A DNA stretch of 64,000 bases from Io17-Chloro-G2 sp965226825 (lineage in GTDB: Bacteria > Chloroflexota > Dehalococcoidia > Lucifugimonadales > UBA3495). A program made the translations under genes and the position numbers. Within the stretch, counting starts at the first letter, position 1; every line of letters begins with the position of its first letter. Under the pieces are notes generated by a model, which was given only the letters and a program-made list of their open reading frames with translations, had not been told where the DNA came from and did no database searches. The DNA lies in the NCBI GenBank assembly GCA_965226825.1, contig CBDDED010000003.1, positions 620,001-684,000 on the forward strand, in the 5' to 3' direction. Positions 45,317 to 53,752 of this stretch are shown here, in pieces.

Positions 45317-45540
45317 CAGGGTCTTTCTATTGTGCCCCGTCATTCCCGCCGCAGCGGGAATCCAGAGCCCTGATTATGTGCCAAGACGGTTATGCCAACT
45401 AAGACGCGGCGGGCGGACAGGTTGACGTCCCAACTGGAACCCTCCTGCAGACACGAACCAGGTTGGATGGGGAAATGGCCTCCAGATTCCCGTTGCGGCA
45501 AGATTGACGGGGGATTCGAAGATAATCGACAGACCCTGGG
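45317..45540. mobile_element. MITE-like element, copy b (internally deleted)
   Basis: About 224 bp run from CAGGGTCTTTCTATTG to GATAATCGACAGACCCTGGG. They align with copy c at 55870-56144 but lack the internal segment around the reverse hairpin (about 50 bp). The first hairpin core is ATTCCCGCCGCAGCGGGAAT at 45342-45361. The element fills the gap 45288-45557 between lhgO and the next promoter. Confidence 0.75.
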
Positions 45541-45557
45541 CCACGGGGTGGGGCCGG

Positions 45558-45586
45558 TTGCCGCGATAAAGGCGTGTCGGTATAAT
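45558..45586 (+). promoter_or_regulatory. Sigma-70-type promoter for the MaoC-plsX-fabG unit
   Basis: TTGCCG (45558-45563) and a perfect TATAAT (45581-45586) are separated by 17 bases, about 55 bases before the MaoC-like gene. It lies just outside the end of MITE copy b. Confidence 0.6.
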
Positions 45587-45644
45587 CGACCCGGTTTATA
45601 TACCTGAAGGTGAGTTCGTTTACCTTACGGTGGGGTCGTTGGCG

Positions 45645-46550
45645 ATGTTGAAGCCCCAGGCAGCCTCGGATTTGGAACGAGAGATTGACCTGGGCGCGTG
45701 GGAGGTTACCGAGGATTCGGTGCGGGAATACACCCGGGCCGTGGGTGACTCTCTGCCTTTATATTTTGACTGCAAAATGGCCCCTCCTCTGGCAATCTCC
45801 GCCTGGGCCCTGGGTCGACTGTTAAGTCACTTGGACCTGCCGCCGGGCGCCATCCACAGCCTCCAGGAAATGAAAACTCTGAGGGCTGTGAGATTCGGCG
45901 AGCAAGTGGGCGCCCGGGTACGGATAGGCAAGCCGCGGCGTCGCGGCGGCATGGAGTTTATTACGGCCGAGTTTTCGATTGGCCCAGATAGCCAGGAAGT
46001 TGGGGGGTCCGGTCCCCCGGCGCCGGCGATAACCGGCAAAACAACGGTGCTGGTTACGAATGCGCACGTCGCCGCTCCTGATGAGGGGAGTGCGACCCCC
46101 GAGGTCCGACAACAACCCCCAGACATGGTTGAGCCGGGCGGACTTACCCACTTGGAACGCACCATCACCCAAAGCCAATTGGACGCCTACGCCAAGGCAT
46201 CGGGAGATTTCAACCCCCTGCATCTGGACCCGGAGTTCGCCGCCACCACGGGGTTCGGCGGCATCATCGCACACGGCATGCTGACCCTGGCGTTGATATC
46301 GGAAAACATGGCCGGCGAGTTTGGGATTGACTGGCTGACCACCGGCGGGCTGAGAGTACGGTTCAAGGGAGCAGCCTACCTGGGAGACAGGATTGCCACC
46401 CGGTGCCAAATCATGGAAAAAGTCCCCCAAGAAGACGGGCACGGGGTGAAATGTTCTCTCCAGGTAGTTGATCCAAGCGCCGGACGCGAGTTGATCAGCG
46501 GAAACGCTTCGGTATCTGTGAAGTCGCAAAATCCGCAAATTGTCGATTAA
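45645..46550 (+). CDS. MaoC-like (R)-specific enoyl-CoA hydratase, two hotdog domains
   Basis: The protein (about 301 residues from ATG 45645) has an N-terminal half resembling a FAS1/MaoC hotdog (TRAVGDSLPLYFDCKMAPPL). The C-terminal MaoC domain has the active-site pattern YAKASGDFNPLHLDPEFAA and GIIAHGMLTLALIS. The Asp and His of that D-x5-H type motif are present. It would hydrate an enoyl thioester in fatty-acid or acyl-CoA metabolism. plsX follows 99 bases downstream. GTG 45630 is an alternative start. Confidence 0.85.
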   Translation: MLKPQAASDLEREIDLGAWEVTEDSVREYTRAVGDSLPLYFDCKMAPPLAISAWALGRLLSHLDLPPGAIHSLQEMKTLRAVRFGEQVGARVRIGKPRRRGGMEFITAEFSIGPDSQEVGGSGPPAPAITGKTTVLVTNAHVAAPDEGSATPEVRQQPPDMVEPGGLTHLERTITQSQLDAYAKASGDFNPLHLDPEFAATTGFGGIIAHGMLTLALISENMAGEFGIDWLTTGGLRVRFKGAAYLGDRIATRCQIMEKVPQEDGHGVKCSLQVVDPSAGRELISGNASVSVKSQNPQIVD

Positions 46551-46649
46551 CATAACAATTCGGTGTTATCGGGGAACAAACAATGAGTAGCCTGGCCCTT
46601 GGCAGTTGGCGGTGATAGTTGCGGAAGCGCGGAACAAGGGGATAAACCT

Positions 46650-47726
46650 ATGACAAGCGGCCCAAAAATCAGCGACGTTGTGGACGGAATACGCGTCACC
46701 CGGCCGGTGCGGGTGGCGGTGGATGCCATGGGCGGTGATTTCGGACCTGAAGAGACGGTAAAAGGGGCCATCCAGGCGTTGCAGACCCATGTTGTAGAAC
46801 TCCTGTTGGTGGGAGACCAGGAGCCCCTGGAAATCGAACTGGCCAAGTACGATCTCAAAGACCAACCGGTGACGTTGGTGCCTTCCGCGGGCAAGATCGG
46901 GGACGACGAACACCCGGCCCAGGCCCTGCGCAGCAAACCCAAGGCATCCATCCTGGAAGCCACCAAGCTGGTCAAGTCGGGCGCCGCCGATGTCTTGGTG
47001 TCCATGGGGTCAACGGGGGCCTCCATGGCCAGTTCCACAGTGGTGCTGGGATTGATGGACGGCCTGGAAAGGCCTTGCCTGGGCGGTCCCTTTCTGGGCG
47101 TTGCGCCCCAAACCGTGATGGTGGACGCGGGCAGCAATCTGGACTGCCGGCCGGCGTTGTTGCTGAGCTTCGCCGCGCTTGGCTCGGTGTTTGCTCACCG
47201 GTTCCTGGGAATTGAGAATCCCAGAATCGGACTACTCAGCGTTGGGGCGGAAGACGCCAAGGGTAACCGGCAGGTCCAGGAAAGCAACCAGTTGCTGCAC
47301 CAAAGCCACCTGAACTTTATCGGAAACGTCGAAGGGTTCGACTTTTTCACCGACCGGGCCGACGTTATTGTGTGCGACGGCTTCGTGGGAAACATCCTGA
47401 TGAAGTTTTCCGAAGGGTTGGGCAACGCTCTGGGGAAGCTGGTACAGGAAAGACTAGCGAACACGGTCCCCCAGGCTGAATTAGACCGTATTTCCTCCGA
47501 CCTTTGGCAAACGACCAACATGCCGCGGACCATGGGAGGCCCACTATTCGGGGTAAACGGAGCGGTGGTCCTCGGTCACGGCTCATGCAAGGCCACGGGA
47601 ATCGCCGGAGCCATTTATACCGCCGTCAAGTACGTAGAGGTGGGTTTGGTTGAAAGCATGCGCGAGGAGCTTTCCCAGATACACCTCAACGGGGAAGCAG
47701 CCGGCGAAGACCGCGGGCAGTCTTGA
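46650..47726 (+). CDS. plsX: Phosphate acyltransferase PlsX
   Basis: The 358-residue protein has VRVAVDAMGGDFGPEETVKG, the family N-terminal signature. It also has GSTGASMASSTVVLGLM, VDAGSNLDCRPALLLSFA and VCDGFVGNILMKFSEGLGN. PlsX makes acyl-phosphate from acyl-ACP for phosphatidic acid synthesis. The ATG at 46650 follows AAGGGGAT. fabG is next, which is a common plsX-fab arrangement in bacteria. Confidence 0.95.
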   Translation: MTSGPKISDVVDGIRVTRPVRVAVDAMGGDFGPEETVKGAIQALQTHVVELLLVGDQEPLEIELAKYDLKDQPVTLVPSAGKIGDDEHPAQALRSKPKASILEATKLVKSGAADVLVSMGSTGASMASSTVVLGLMDGLERPCLGGPFLGVAPQTVMVDAGSNLDCRPALLLSFAALGSVFAHRFLGIENPRIGLLSVGAEDAKGNRQVQESNQLLHQSHLNFIGNVEGFDFFTDRADVIVCDGFVGNILMKFSEGLGNALGKLVQERLANTVPQAELDRISSDLWQTTNMPRTMGGPLFGVNGAVVLGHGSCKATGIAGAIYTAVKYVEVGLVESMREELSQIHLNGEAAGEDRGQS

Positions 47727-47754
47727 ACTCAACTGAACCAGTTGCCCTGACCTG

Positions 47755-48534
47755 ATGGCTGATAATCCCGAAACGCCCGGCGCGGTAGATGCGGGGCATC
47801 CCAAGCGGGCAGCCCTGGTCACCGGCGCTTCCAGGGGCATTGGGGCCCAGATAGCGACCCGGTTGGCCTTGGCTGGGATTCAGGTAGCCTTGAACTTTCA
47901 CTCCAACCCGAGCGCCGCCGAGCAGGTTTTGGCGGGGATCACCGAGGCCGGAGGCGAAGGATTCCTGGTCGAGGGCGACGTTTCCAGCGAAGAATCATCC
48001 CAAGCCATGGTCCAGAGCGTTATCGACCGGTTCGGGCACATCGACATGTTGGTAAACAACGCCGGGATCAACAAGGATCGACTCCTGCTGCGCATGGCCC
48101 CGGATGACTGGGACCAGGTGCTGGACGTCAATCTTCGCGGGGCCTTCCTCTGCACCAAGTACGTTATGCCCCACATGATCCGGCAGCGCCGAGGTCGAAT
48201 CGTCAACATATCCTCAGTGGTTGGACTGAGCGGCAACCCCGGTCAAGCGAACTATGCTGCGGCCAAGGCCGGCCTTATTGGATTTACCAAGGCGGTAGCA
48301 AGGGAGGTGGCGTCCCGCAACGTCACGGTAAACGCGGTTGCGCCGGGTTACATAACCACCGGAATGGTCGAAGGCCTGTCGGCTGACACCCAAAAGCAGA
48401 TTTTGGACCGGATCCCAATGGGCCGGTTCGGAGCGGCCGACGAGGTTGCCGAGGCCGTGCTGTTCCTTTGCGGAGAAGGGGCGGGGTACATCACCGGCCA
48501 GGTCCTTACCATTGACGGCGGCTTGATCGCCTGA
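47755..48534 (+). CDS. fabG: 3-oxoacyl-ACP reductase FabG
   Basis: The 259-residue SDR protein has VTGASRGIGAQIATRLAL for NADPH binding, NNAGINKDRLLLRMAPDDW, and the catalytic Ser-Tyr-Lys in NISSVVGLSGNPGQANYAAA followed by KAGLIGFTKAV. It reduces 3-oxoacyl-ACP in fatty-acid elongation. It lies 28 bases after plsX. The NKDRLLLRM segment favours FabG over other SDRs. Confidence 0.93.
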   Translation: MADNPETPGAVDAGHPKRAALVTGASRGIGAQIATRLALAGIQVALNFHSNPSAAEQVLAGITEAGGEGFLVEGDVSSEESSQAMVQSVIDRFGHIDMLVNNAGINKDRLLLRMAPDDWDQVLDVNLRGAFLCTKYVMPHMIRQRRGRIVNISSVVGLSGNPGQANYAAAKAGLIGFTKAVAREVASRNVTVNAVAPGYITTGMVEGLSADTQKQILDRIPMGRFGAADEVAEAVLFLCGEGAGYITGQVLTIDGGLIA

Positions 48535-48690
48535 GTTCGCGGGGATCCCCGGCGACGCTTCCTCCCTTTGTGGATCCAATCCAGGTCCGCTCCAGGTCCG
48601 CGTTTCCCACGGGTGTCGATCTCCTACCGTCTGCCCTTACGCCGGTTGGAACCCGGTTAACATATCCGCATCATTGAAAGGAGGAGCGTC

Positions 48691-49578
48691 ATGTCGGCGA
48701 ACAAATCTGCAGCCGGCCGGTTCAAGGAATTGTTGCGAGCGCCGGGAATCATCGCAGCGCCGGGGGCTTACGACTGCCTGACGGCTGCCATCATCCAGCA
48801 AGCGGGCTTCCCCGCGGTCTACATGACCGGGGCCGGGACCTCGGTTGCCCGCCTCGGGAAGCCCGACCTTGCCCTGGCCAGCATGACCGAAATGGTGTCC
48901 AATGCCGCCGACATTGCACACGCGGTGGACGTTCCGGTAATCGCCGACGCCGACACCGGTTACGGCGGTGTGCTCAACGTCGCTCGGACCGTCCGTCAAT
49001 ATGAGAGGGCCGGAGTGGCTGCCATTCACATCGAAGACCAGCAGTCGCCCAAACGCTGCGGCCATCTGGACGACAAACAGGTCGTCTCTTCCACCGAGAT
49101 GGTCCAAAAGATTCGGGCCGCGGTGGATGCCCGCACCGACGATGACTTCACCATTATTGTTCGTACCGACGCCCTGGCGGTGACGGGCTGGGACGACACC
49201 ATGCGCCGCTGTGGCGAATACGTGGACGCGGGCGCGGACATGCTGTTTATCGAGGCCATCCGGAGCGCGGAAGAGGCACAGCGAATCACCGCAAACTTTA
49301 ATGTGCCGCTTATGTACAACTTTGTTGAGACGGGGAAATCGCCGCTTTTGCCAGCGCCGCAGTTGGAGCAGCTGGGCTTCAAGCTGGTCATTTTCCCGGT
49401 CAGCGCTTTGCTGATGGTCTGCAAAGCGGTATCAGAATTGATGGCGCAGCTGAAGTCTACCGGCTCCACCGAGTCCATGCTGGACCGCATGTACAGCCTG
49501 GAAGACTGCTTTAACCTGGTGGGACTGAAGGAATTGATGGCGCAGGACGCCGGTTTTGCCGGAGCGCTTGGCGGGTAG
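48691..49578 (+). CDS. Isocitrate lyase / PEP mutase family protein
   Basis: The 295-residue TIM barrel has APGAYDCLTAAIIQQAGFPA, metal-binding PVIADADTGYGGVLN, the family loop SPKRCGHLDDKQVVS (K-R-C-G-H) and YVDAGADMLFIEAI. Members include 2-methylisocitrate lyase, oxaloacetate decarboxylase and carboxyphosphonoenolpyruvate mutase; I cannot tell which. A strong AAGGAGGAG precedes the ATG. It stands alone, about 150 bases after fabG. Confidence 0.9.
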   Translation: MSANKSAAGRFKELLRAPGIIAAPGAYDCLTAAIIQQAGFPAVYMTGAGTSVARLGKPDLALASMTEMVSNAADIAHAVDVPVIADADTGYGGVLNVARTVRQYERAGVAAIHIEDQQSPKRCGHLDDKQVVSSTEMVQKIRAAVDARTDDDFTIIVRTDALAVTGWDDTMRRCGEYVDAGADMLFIEAIRSAEEAQRITANFNVPLMYNFVETGKSPLLPAPQLEQLGFKLVIFPVSALLMVCKAVSELMAQLKSTGSTESMLDRMYSLEDCFNLVGLKELMAQDAGFAGALGG

Positions 49579-50014
49579 GGAGCATCCTACGGGGATCTGC
49601 TGATCTCGGCGACGCAATCCTCCAACGGGGTCTGGCCGGGCTCCGGTCTTCAACTTTCAATTGCACACGACCCGGCAACTATGATCGGGGTCAATGATCG
49701 TTGTTGGTGGCGGGTGATTACCACATCCTCCTTGCAGTTCCGAATCCAAGAGGATTGCATTCCCACCTCGTGCTATGCCATCGGAGACTGAACGGTCGGG
49801 GCGACCAAGGTTTTCATTGTGGTAAGCGCTACTCGCGCGTAACGCCCGTTGCGCCAAGAATGGCTGGCGGCAAGAAGACGCTGGCATCTGATCTTTTACC
49901 GCCCGCCGTGGGGGATTATTTGGAGGCTGTGACAGGGGTTTGAAAGGCGATTGTTCTGCCTGAGAATGCCGCAGGGCAATAGCATTTACAACCCCAATAC
50001 TCCGGTAACCCGCA

Positions 50015-50195
50015 CCCGTCATTCCCGCCGCAGCGGGAATCCAGAACCCCTGATCTCAATAGCCTTGGTTAGGACACTCAGGACGCCTCAACTCTTAGCC
50101 AAGCAGAGCGGTCCCATGTGGACCACTCCTCCATTGCCTCACGTATTTGGATGTGGGAAAGGGCTCTGGATTCCCGCAGCGGCGAGAAAGACGGG
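50015..50195. repeat. Intergenic inverted-repeat element, copy 6
   Basis: A forward hairpin with core ATTCCCGCCGCAGCGGGAAT (50021-50040) pairs with an inverted copy at 50161-50195. The interior resembles MITE copy c in order, ending TTGGATGTGGGAAAGGGCTC against TTGGATGGGGAAAAGGGCTC there, but the CAGGGTCTTT ends are absent. The flanking part of the gap 49579-50366 has short open frames on both strands, none recognisable. Confidence 0.65.
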
Positions 50196-50297
50196 TGTGC
50201 TCCAATCGTTACTTCTCCTAGCCGCAGAAAAGAGGACATTTCGAGAGCACTAGCCGCAGTGTGTAATGCGGTTGCCCTGAGGATGCGGCCTTTGCGT

Positions 50298-50327
50298 TGT
50301 TTGCTCCCGGGCGTTTATTGATACAAT
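50298..50327 (+). promoter_or_regulatory. Possible promoter before the membrane-anchored protein
   Basis: TACAAT (50322-50327) matches the -10 consensus at five of six positions. TTGTTT (50298-50303) lies 18 bases upstream as a weak -35. The gene starts 40 bases later. Confidence 0.35.
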
Positions 50328-50366
50328 TGATAAGCGTAGTCAAAAATTTTCCAGAGTCAATCAAAT

Positions 50367-50909
50367 GTGGCAATGCCAGGAGGTCTAGTCATTCTAAAGA
50401 GTTCATCATCGAGGTGGCTGGCAGGCATTGGATTGACGGTGTCAGTCCTGATTGGGGTCAGCATTGTGGTGACACTGGTAGGCCGCGGTGGGGAACCGGA
50501 GCGGTTCGCGTCCGGAACCCCGGAGGCCTCGGTGCAGGACTATCTGTTGGCTATTGGGGACCGCAGAGACCGGGAGGCTTACGATTTCATACACCCTGAC
50601 ATTGCTGATGACTGTGAGTTTGACCACTTCAAGTCGACCCTAAGGGAGGTCCAGCCCGACGGTGTACGCAGGGACCGAGACTTGCGAGTCAGTTTGGTCA
50701 ATGTCGAAGAAGTGGACCAAACTGTTGAGGTCAACGTCCGGGTAACCCGGTTCTACGCTGACCCGCCATTTGGAAGCTCGGAACATTCCCGAGGGGAACG
50801 GTTCGTTCTCGAGGAGGAAGCAGGCTCCTGGCGGTTTACAGAGCCTCCCTGGCCCATGAACTGGTGCCCGGACCCGGTGGAGCCTACGGGGGCGGGAGGC
50901 ACTCCTTAA
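50367..50909 (+). CDS. Membrane-anchored NTF2-like hypothetical protein
   Basis: The 180-residue protein has one transmembrane segment near residues 17-38 (WLAGIGLTVSVLIGVSIVVT). A soluble domain follows (ASVQDYLLAIGDRRDREAYD, then strand-rich sequence with RVTRFYADPPFGSSEHSRG), of the kind seen in DUF4878/NTF2-like lumicin-type folds. The start is uncertain: GTG 50367 and ATG 50373 lie in frame, but a strong AGGAGG sits after them, as if translation began further inside at a rare codon. It is 32 bases from the DUF5671 protein and probably in the same operon. The function is unknown. Confidence 0.6.
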   Translation: MAMPGGLVILKSSSSRWLAGIGLTVSVLIGVSIVVTLVGRGGEPERFASGTPEASVQDYLLAIGDRRDREAYDFIHPDIADDCEFDHFKSTLREVQPDGVRRDRDLRVSLVNVEEVDQTVEVNVRVTRFYADPPFGSSEHSRGERFVLEEEAGSWRFTEPPWPMNWCPDPVEPTGAGGTP

Positions 50910-50941
50910 CCTGGGAGGGTGCAACAAGGGAGTTGAAGACA

Positions 50942-52756
50942 ATGGACATTTTTCTTTTCGGCGGCGCACTCATCCAAATCCTGATCCTGGTTGGGATCAT
51001 TTCCCTGGTCGTATGGCTTTTCCGCCACCGGTCCCGCTCGGGAGAAGACCCGGGCATCGGCACTCTCAGGAGATTCTACTATTATGGGCTGGCTTTTGTC
51101 GCCCTGATTGTTGCCGCCAGCGGGGCGGCAATGCTGGTGGACGAGGTCCTGGACCTGCTGTTCGCCGGGGACATTATCTCACGGGGCCAAAACCAACTGG
51201 CTCTGGGTCTGGCGATGCTCCTGGTAGGAGCGCCGGTGTGGTACCTGCATTGGACGCTGGCCCAGCGCGCGGTGGCAAGGATTCCCTGGGAGTCTCAAGC
51301 GGTCGCCCGCAGGGTGTATATCTACCTGGTCCTTGCGGTTTGCGCGGTCGTGGCGGCTGTAGGGATGGTTTCATTGTTCCATTGGTGGCTGTCCCTGGAC
51401 TCGTTCAACGGCCGGAACCTGGCTTTGCCGCTGGTCTGGGGATCCATTTGGGCGTTTCACTGGCGGCTACGGGACTCGGAACAATCCGGTACCGTCGCTG
51501 ATGATGTTGTCCGGCAGGTGTACGTCTATTTCTCCGGCTGGTACGGGCTGGCAATGCTCAGCGTCGGTGTGGGGATTGTCATCTGGCGGCTCTTGCTCCA
51601 GGTGTACAGTTTATGGTTCGGCGCCGGGACCCTGGTGTCTGGTGACTCGGGGTTATGGACCAGCACCGTGGTTTGGGCAACAGCGACAGCCATCGTGGGG
51701 GCAATTTGGTGGTGGTGGCACTGGCATCTAATCGCTCGGACCGACGCCGGGTCCACGGTCCGCCAGTTCTACCTGCAACTTTTTACGATTCTCCCGGGCG
51801 CCGGCGGCGTTTTTGTTTACTCGACTATCTTGCTGTATCGCGTTATCCAATGGGGAATTGGCCAACCTGACGTTGCCGCCCATGAGCAATTCCGCGTCAT
51901 TCCGGAAACCGTGCCCGGAGTGTTGGTTGGGGTTGCATTGTGGGGCTATCACTGGGCGGTGGCGCATCAAGAGGCGTCGGCATTGGGTAGCCTTCCCCAC
52001 GCCCGCCGGATTTACCGCTACATGGTGACGGCGGCGGGCCTGGTGGTTTCGGGAGCCGGGATCATCGTGCTGCTGGCTGTGGGCATCGGGGGGTTGGCCC
52101 TTATCAACTCGGATGTGGTTCTGGGCCCGGCGTTGTGGGGGAATAGCCTGGCGCTGGCGGTGACGCTGCTATTGGTGGGGGTTCCCGTTTGGGCGTACCA
52201 CTGGTTTGGCGTACAACGTGATGCCGGAGCGGACATGGAGGAACTGGATCACCCAGTCCGCCGGGTGTTCTTCTTCGGAGTATTCGGCGTGGCCGTCCTG
52301 CTGGTGTTGGGGAACCTGAGCGCAATGCTGTTCTTTGTGCTGAGAGACCTGCTGGAAGGAAACCTGTCGTCAACAATCCTCCTCGACGGCAAGTGGAGCA
52401 TCGCAATGTTCCTGACGGCTTGCGCGGCGGGTGTGTACCACTGGTCCGTTTCCAAAGAGGACCGGCAAGTCTCGGAGGAGGCGGGGCCCGAGCCGCTCCC
52501 GGAGGTTCCGGTCCAACCCCGGAAGCTGGTTATCGCCGTGGCCACTCAGGCTGCGCAACCGCTGATCTCTCAGATTGAGGCGCGATTGGGGTTTACCATA
52601 AGGGTTTGGCAGAGGTTGGACCCGGAAGCCGGCGCTCCGCAACTGAGCGATGAGCAATTGGACGCTACCCGGGACCGGATATCGGCCGCCCCGGGAGACC
52701 GCGTCCTGATTACGCTGGACGCAAACGGAGTGGGCGTAGTGCCCTTCAGGGAGTAG
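50942..52756 (+). CDS. Polytopic membrane protein with six DUF5671-type repeats
   Basis: The 604-residue protein starts with a hydrophobic helix (MDIFLFGGALIQILILVGII). Six repeats then follow, each opening R-(R/Q)-x-(Y/F)-x-(Y/F/Q) and closing W-x-x-H-W or V-Y-H-W, about 70-87 residues apart. The six His residues are H103, H173, H260, H337, H420 and H500. The pattern matches DUF5671, normally found in one to four copies. A soluble C-terminal tail of about 100 residues (RKLVIAVATQAAQPLISQIE) follows. The repeated His-Trp at a helix end could bind a metal, haem or quinone; this is inference. ATG 50942 has GGGAG upstream. Confidence 0.78.
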   Translation: MDIFLFGGALIQILILVGIISLVVWLFRHRSRSGEDPGIGTLRRFYYYGLAFVALIVAASGAAMLVDEVLDLLFAGDIISRGQNQLALGLAMLLVGAPVWYLHWTLAQRAVARIPWESQAVARRVYIYLVLAVCAVVAAVGMVSLFHWWLSLDSFNGRNLALPLVWGSIWAFHWRLRDSEQSGTVADDVVRQVYVYFSGWYGLAMLSVGVGIVIWRLLLQVYSLWFGAGTLVSGDSGLWTSTVVWATATAIVGAIWWWWHWHLIARTDAGSTVRQFYLQLFTILPGAGGVFVYSTILLYRVIQWGIGQPDVAAHEQFRVIPETVPGVLVGVALWGYHWAVAHQEASALGSLPHARRIYRYMVTAAGLVVSGAGIIVLLAVGIGGLALINSDVVLGPALWGNSLALAVTLLLVGVPVWAYHWFGVQRDAGADMEELDHPVRRVFFFGVFGVAVLLVLGNLSAMLFFVLRDLLEGNLSSTILLDGKWSIAMFLTACAAGVYHWSVSKEDRQVSEEAGPEPLPEVPVQPRKLVIAVATQAAQPLISQIEARLGFTIRVWQRLDPEAGAPQLSDEQLDATRDRISAAPGDRVLITLDANGVGVVPFRE

Positions 52757-52758
52757 CT

Positions 52759-53280
52759 ATGACGAACGTAGTTCTGGTTGTTGATATGGTCAAGGGGTTT
52801 TTGGAACCTGGGCACAACCTGTATTGCGGCGACCAGGCCAGGCAAATCATTCCCAAAGTCAAAGCCATGTTGCAGCGGGAGAGGGGATTCGGCTCCCGAG
52901 TGCTTTTCGTGTCGGACCACCATGACCCCGATGATCTGGAGTTTCAGATTTTCCCGGTCCACTGTGTCAAGGGCACCGAAGAACCTAACGTAATCGACGA
53001 GTTGGCTGAATTCGTGACCCAGGACAATGTGGTGGCCAAGAACCGGTACAGCGGTTTTTTCAACACGGACTTGGCCCAACGGCTGGAATCCGTCAATCCG
53101 GACAAGGTCATCATCTGCGGGGTCTGCACCGACATCTGTGTGCTCCACACCACCTCAGACGCCCGCAACCGGGACTACCTCGTGGAGGTGCCCACCGATT
53201 GCGTGGCCAGCTTCGACCCGGAGGCCCACGCATGGGCTTTGGGGCACCTCACAAAGATCCTGGGGGCCAAGGTTATCTGA
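52759..53280 (+). CDS. Isochorismatase-family cysteine hydrolase
   Basis: The 173-residue protein has the catalytic triad of the nicotinamidase/isochorismatase fold: the Asp in VLVVDMVKGF, the Lys in NVVAKNRYSGFF and the Cys in CGVCTDICVLHTT. The DHHDPDDLEFQIFP segment resembles the nicotinamidase metal-binding loop. The substrate may be nicotinamide or another amide. It starts 3 bases after the DUF5671 stop and is probably co-transcribed with it. Confidence 0.88.
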   Translation: MTNVVLVVDMVKGFLEPGHNLYCGDQARQIIPKVKAMLQRERGFGSRVLFVSDHHDPDDLEFQIFPVHCVKGTEEPNVIDELAEFVTQDNVVAKNRYSGFFNTDLAQRLESVNPDKVIICGVCTDICVLHTTSDARNRDYLVEVPTDCVASFDPEAHAWALGHLTKILGAKVI

Positions 53281-53404
53281 ACGCGGTTGGTCGCATCTGT
53301 TAGACCAAGGTGAATTTCGCTTCCTTTCCCACCAACCGGTGGCCGGCGCGGTTGCTTGGTTGCTCCGTAAAGCCGGTCAGTTGTCATTCAATCTCCCGGC
53401 GATC

Positions 53405-53548
53405 TCGTGACAATAGGAATCCGGAGGGTTTCCCTCGGGAGCCACGCTTGCCCCCACGCGGAATGTTCCTCCTCGGGTGTTCCCGTGGTCATGACCGTGC
53501 TGGGTCAGGCAATGAGCTCTGGATTCCCGTTGCGACGTGAATGACGGG
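53405..53548. repeat. Intergenic inverted-repeat element, copy 7
   Basis: A diverged hairpin repeat at about 53405-53430 (CAATAGGAATCCGGAG) pairs with a good inverted copy at about 53517-53548 (CTCTGGATTCCCGTTGCGAC). The interior differs from copies a-c. It lies in the gap 53281-53752, which otherwise shows no gene. Confidence 0.55.
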
Positions 53549-53752
53549 TGAGGGCGAGGCGGCGAGAATGCGTGGGACAGTTGGATGCTCATTGGTTGCT
53601 CCCGCGCCGCCTTGCCGAGTTTTTGACGGCGGGAGTATGATGAGCGCATCATCGTACCGGGTTGCTGGCCAATAATCCGGCAAGCTATGGACCACTCCCG
53701 TACGCCGCCGCCAGCGCATCGATTGCCGTAAATTTGAAACCCGCGAGGCGTC

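Noticed and set aside
49657..50022. Possible genes on either strand in 49657-50022
   Set aside because: Short frames on both strands overlap each other and part of repeat copy 6, with no recognisable motif or ribosome-binding site; perhaps a decayed remnant.
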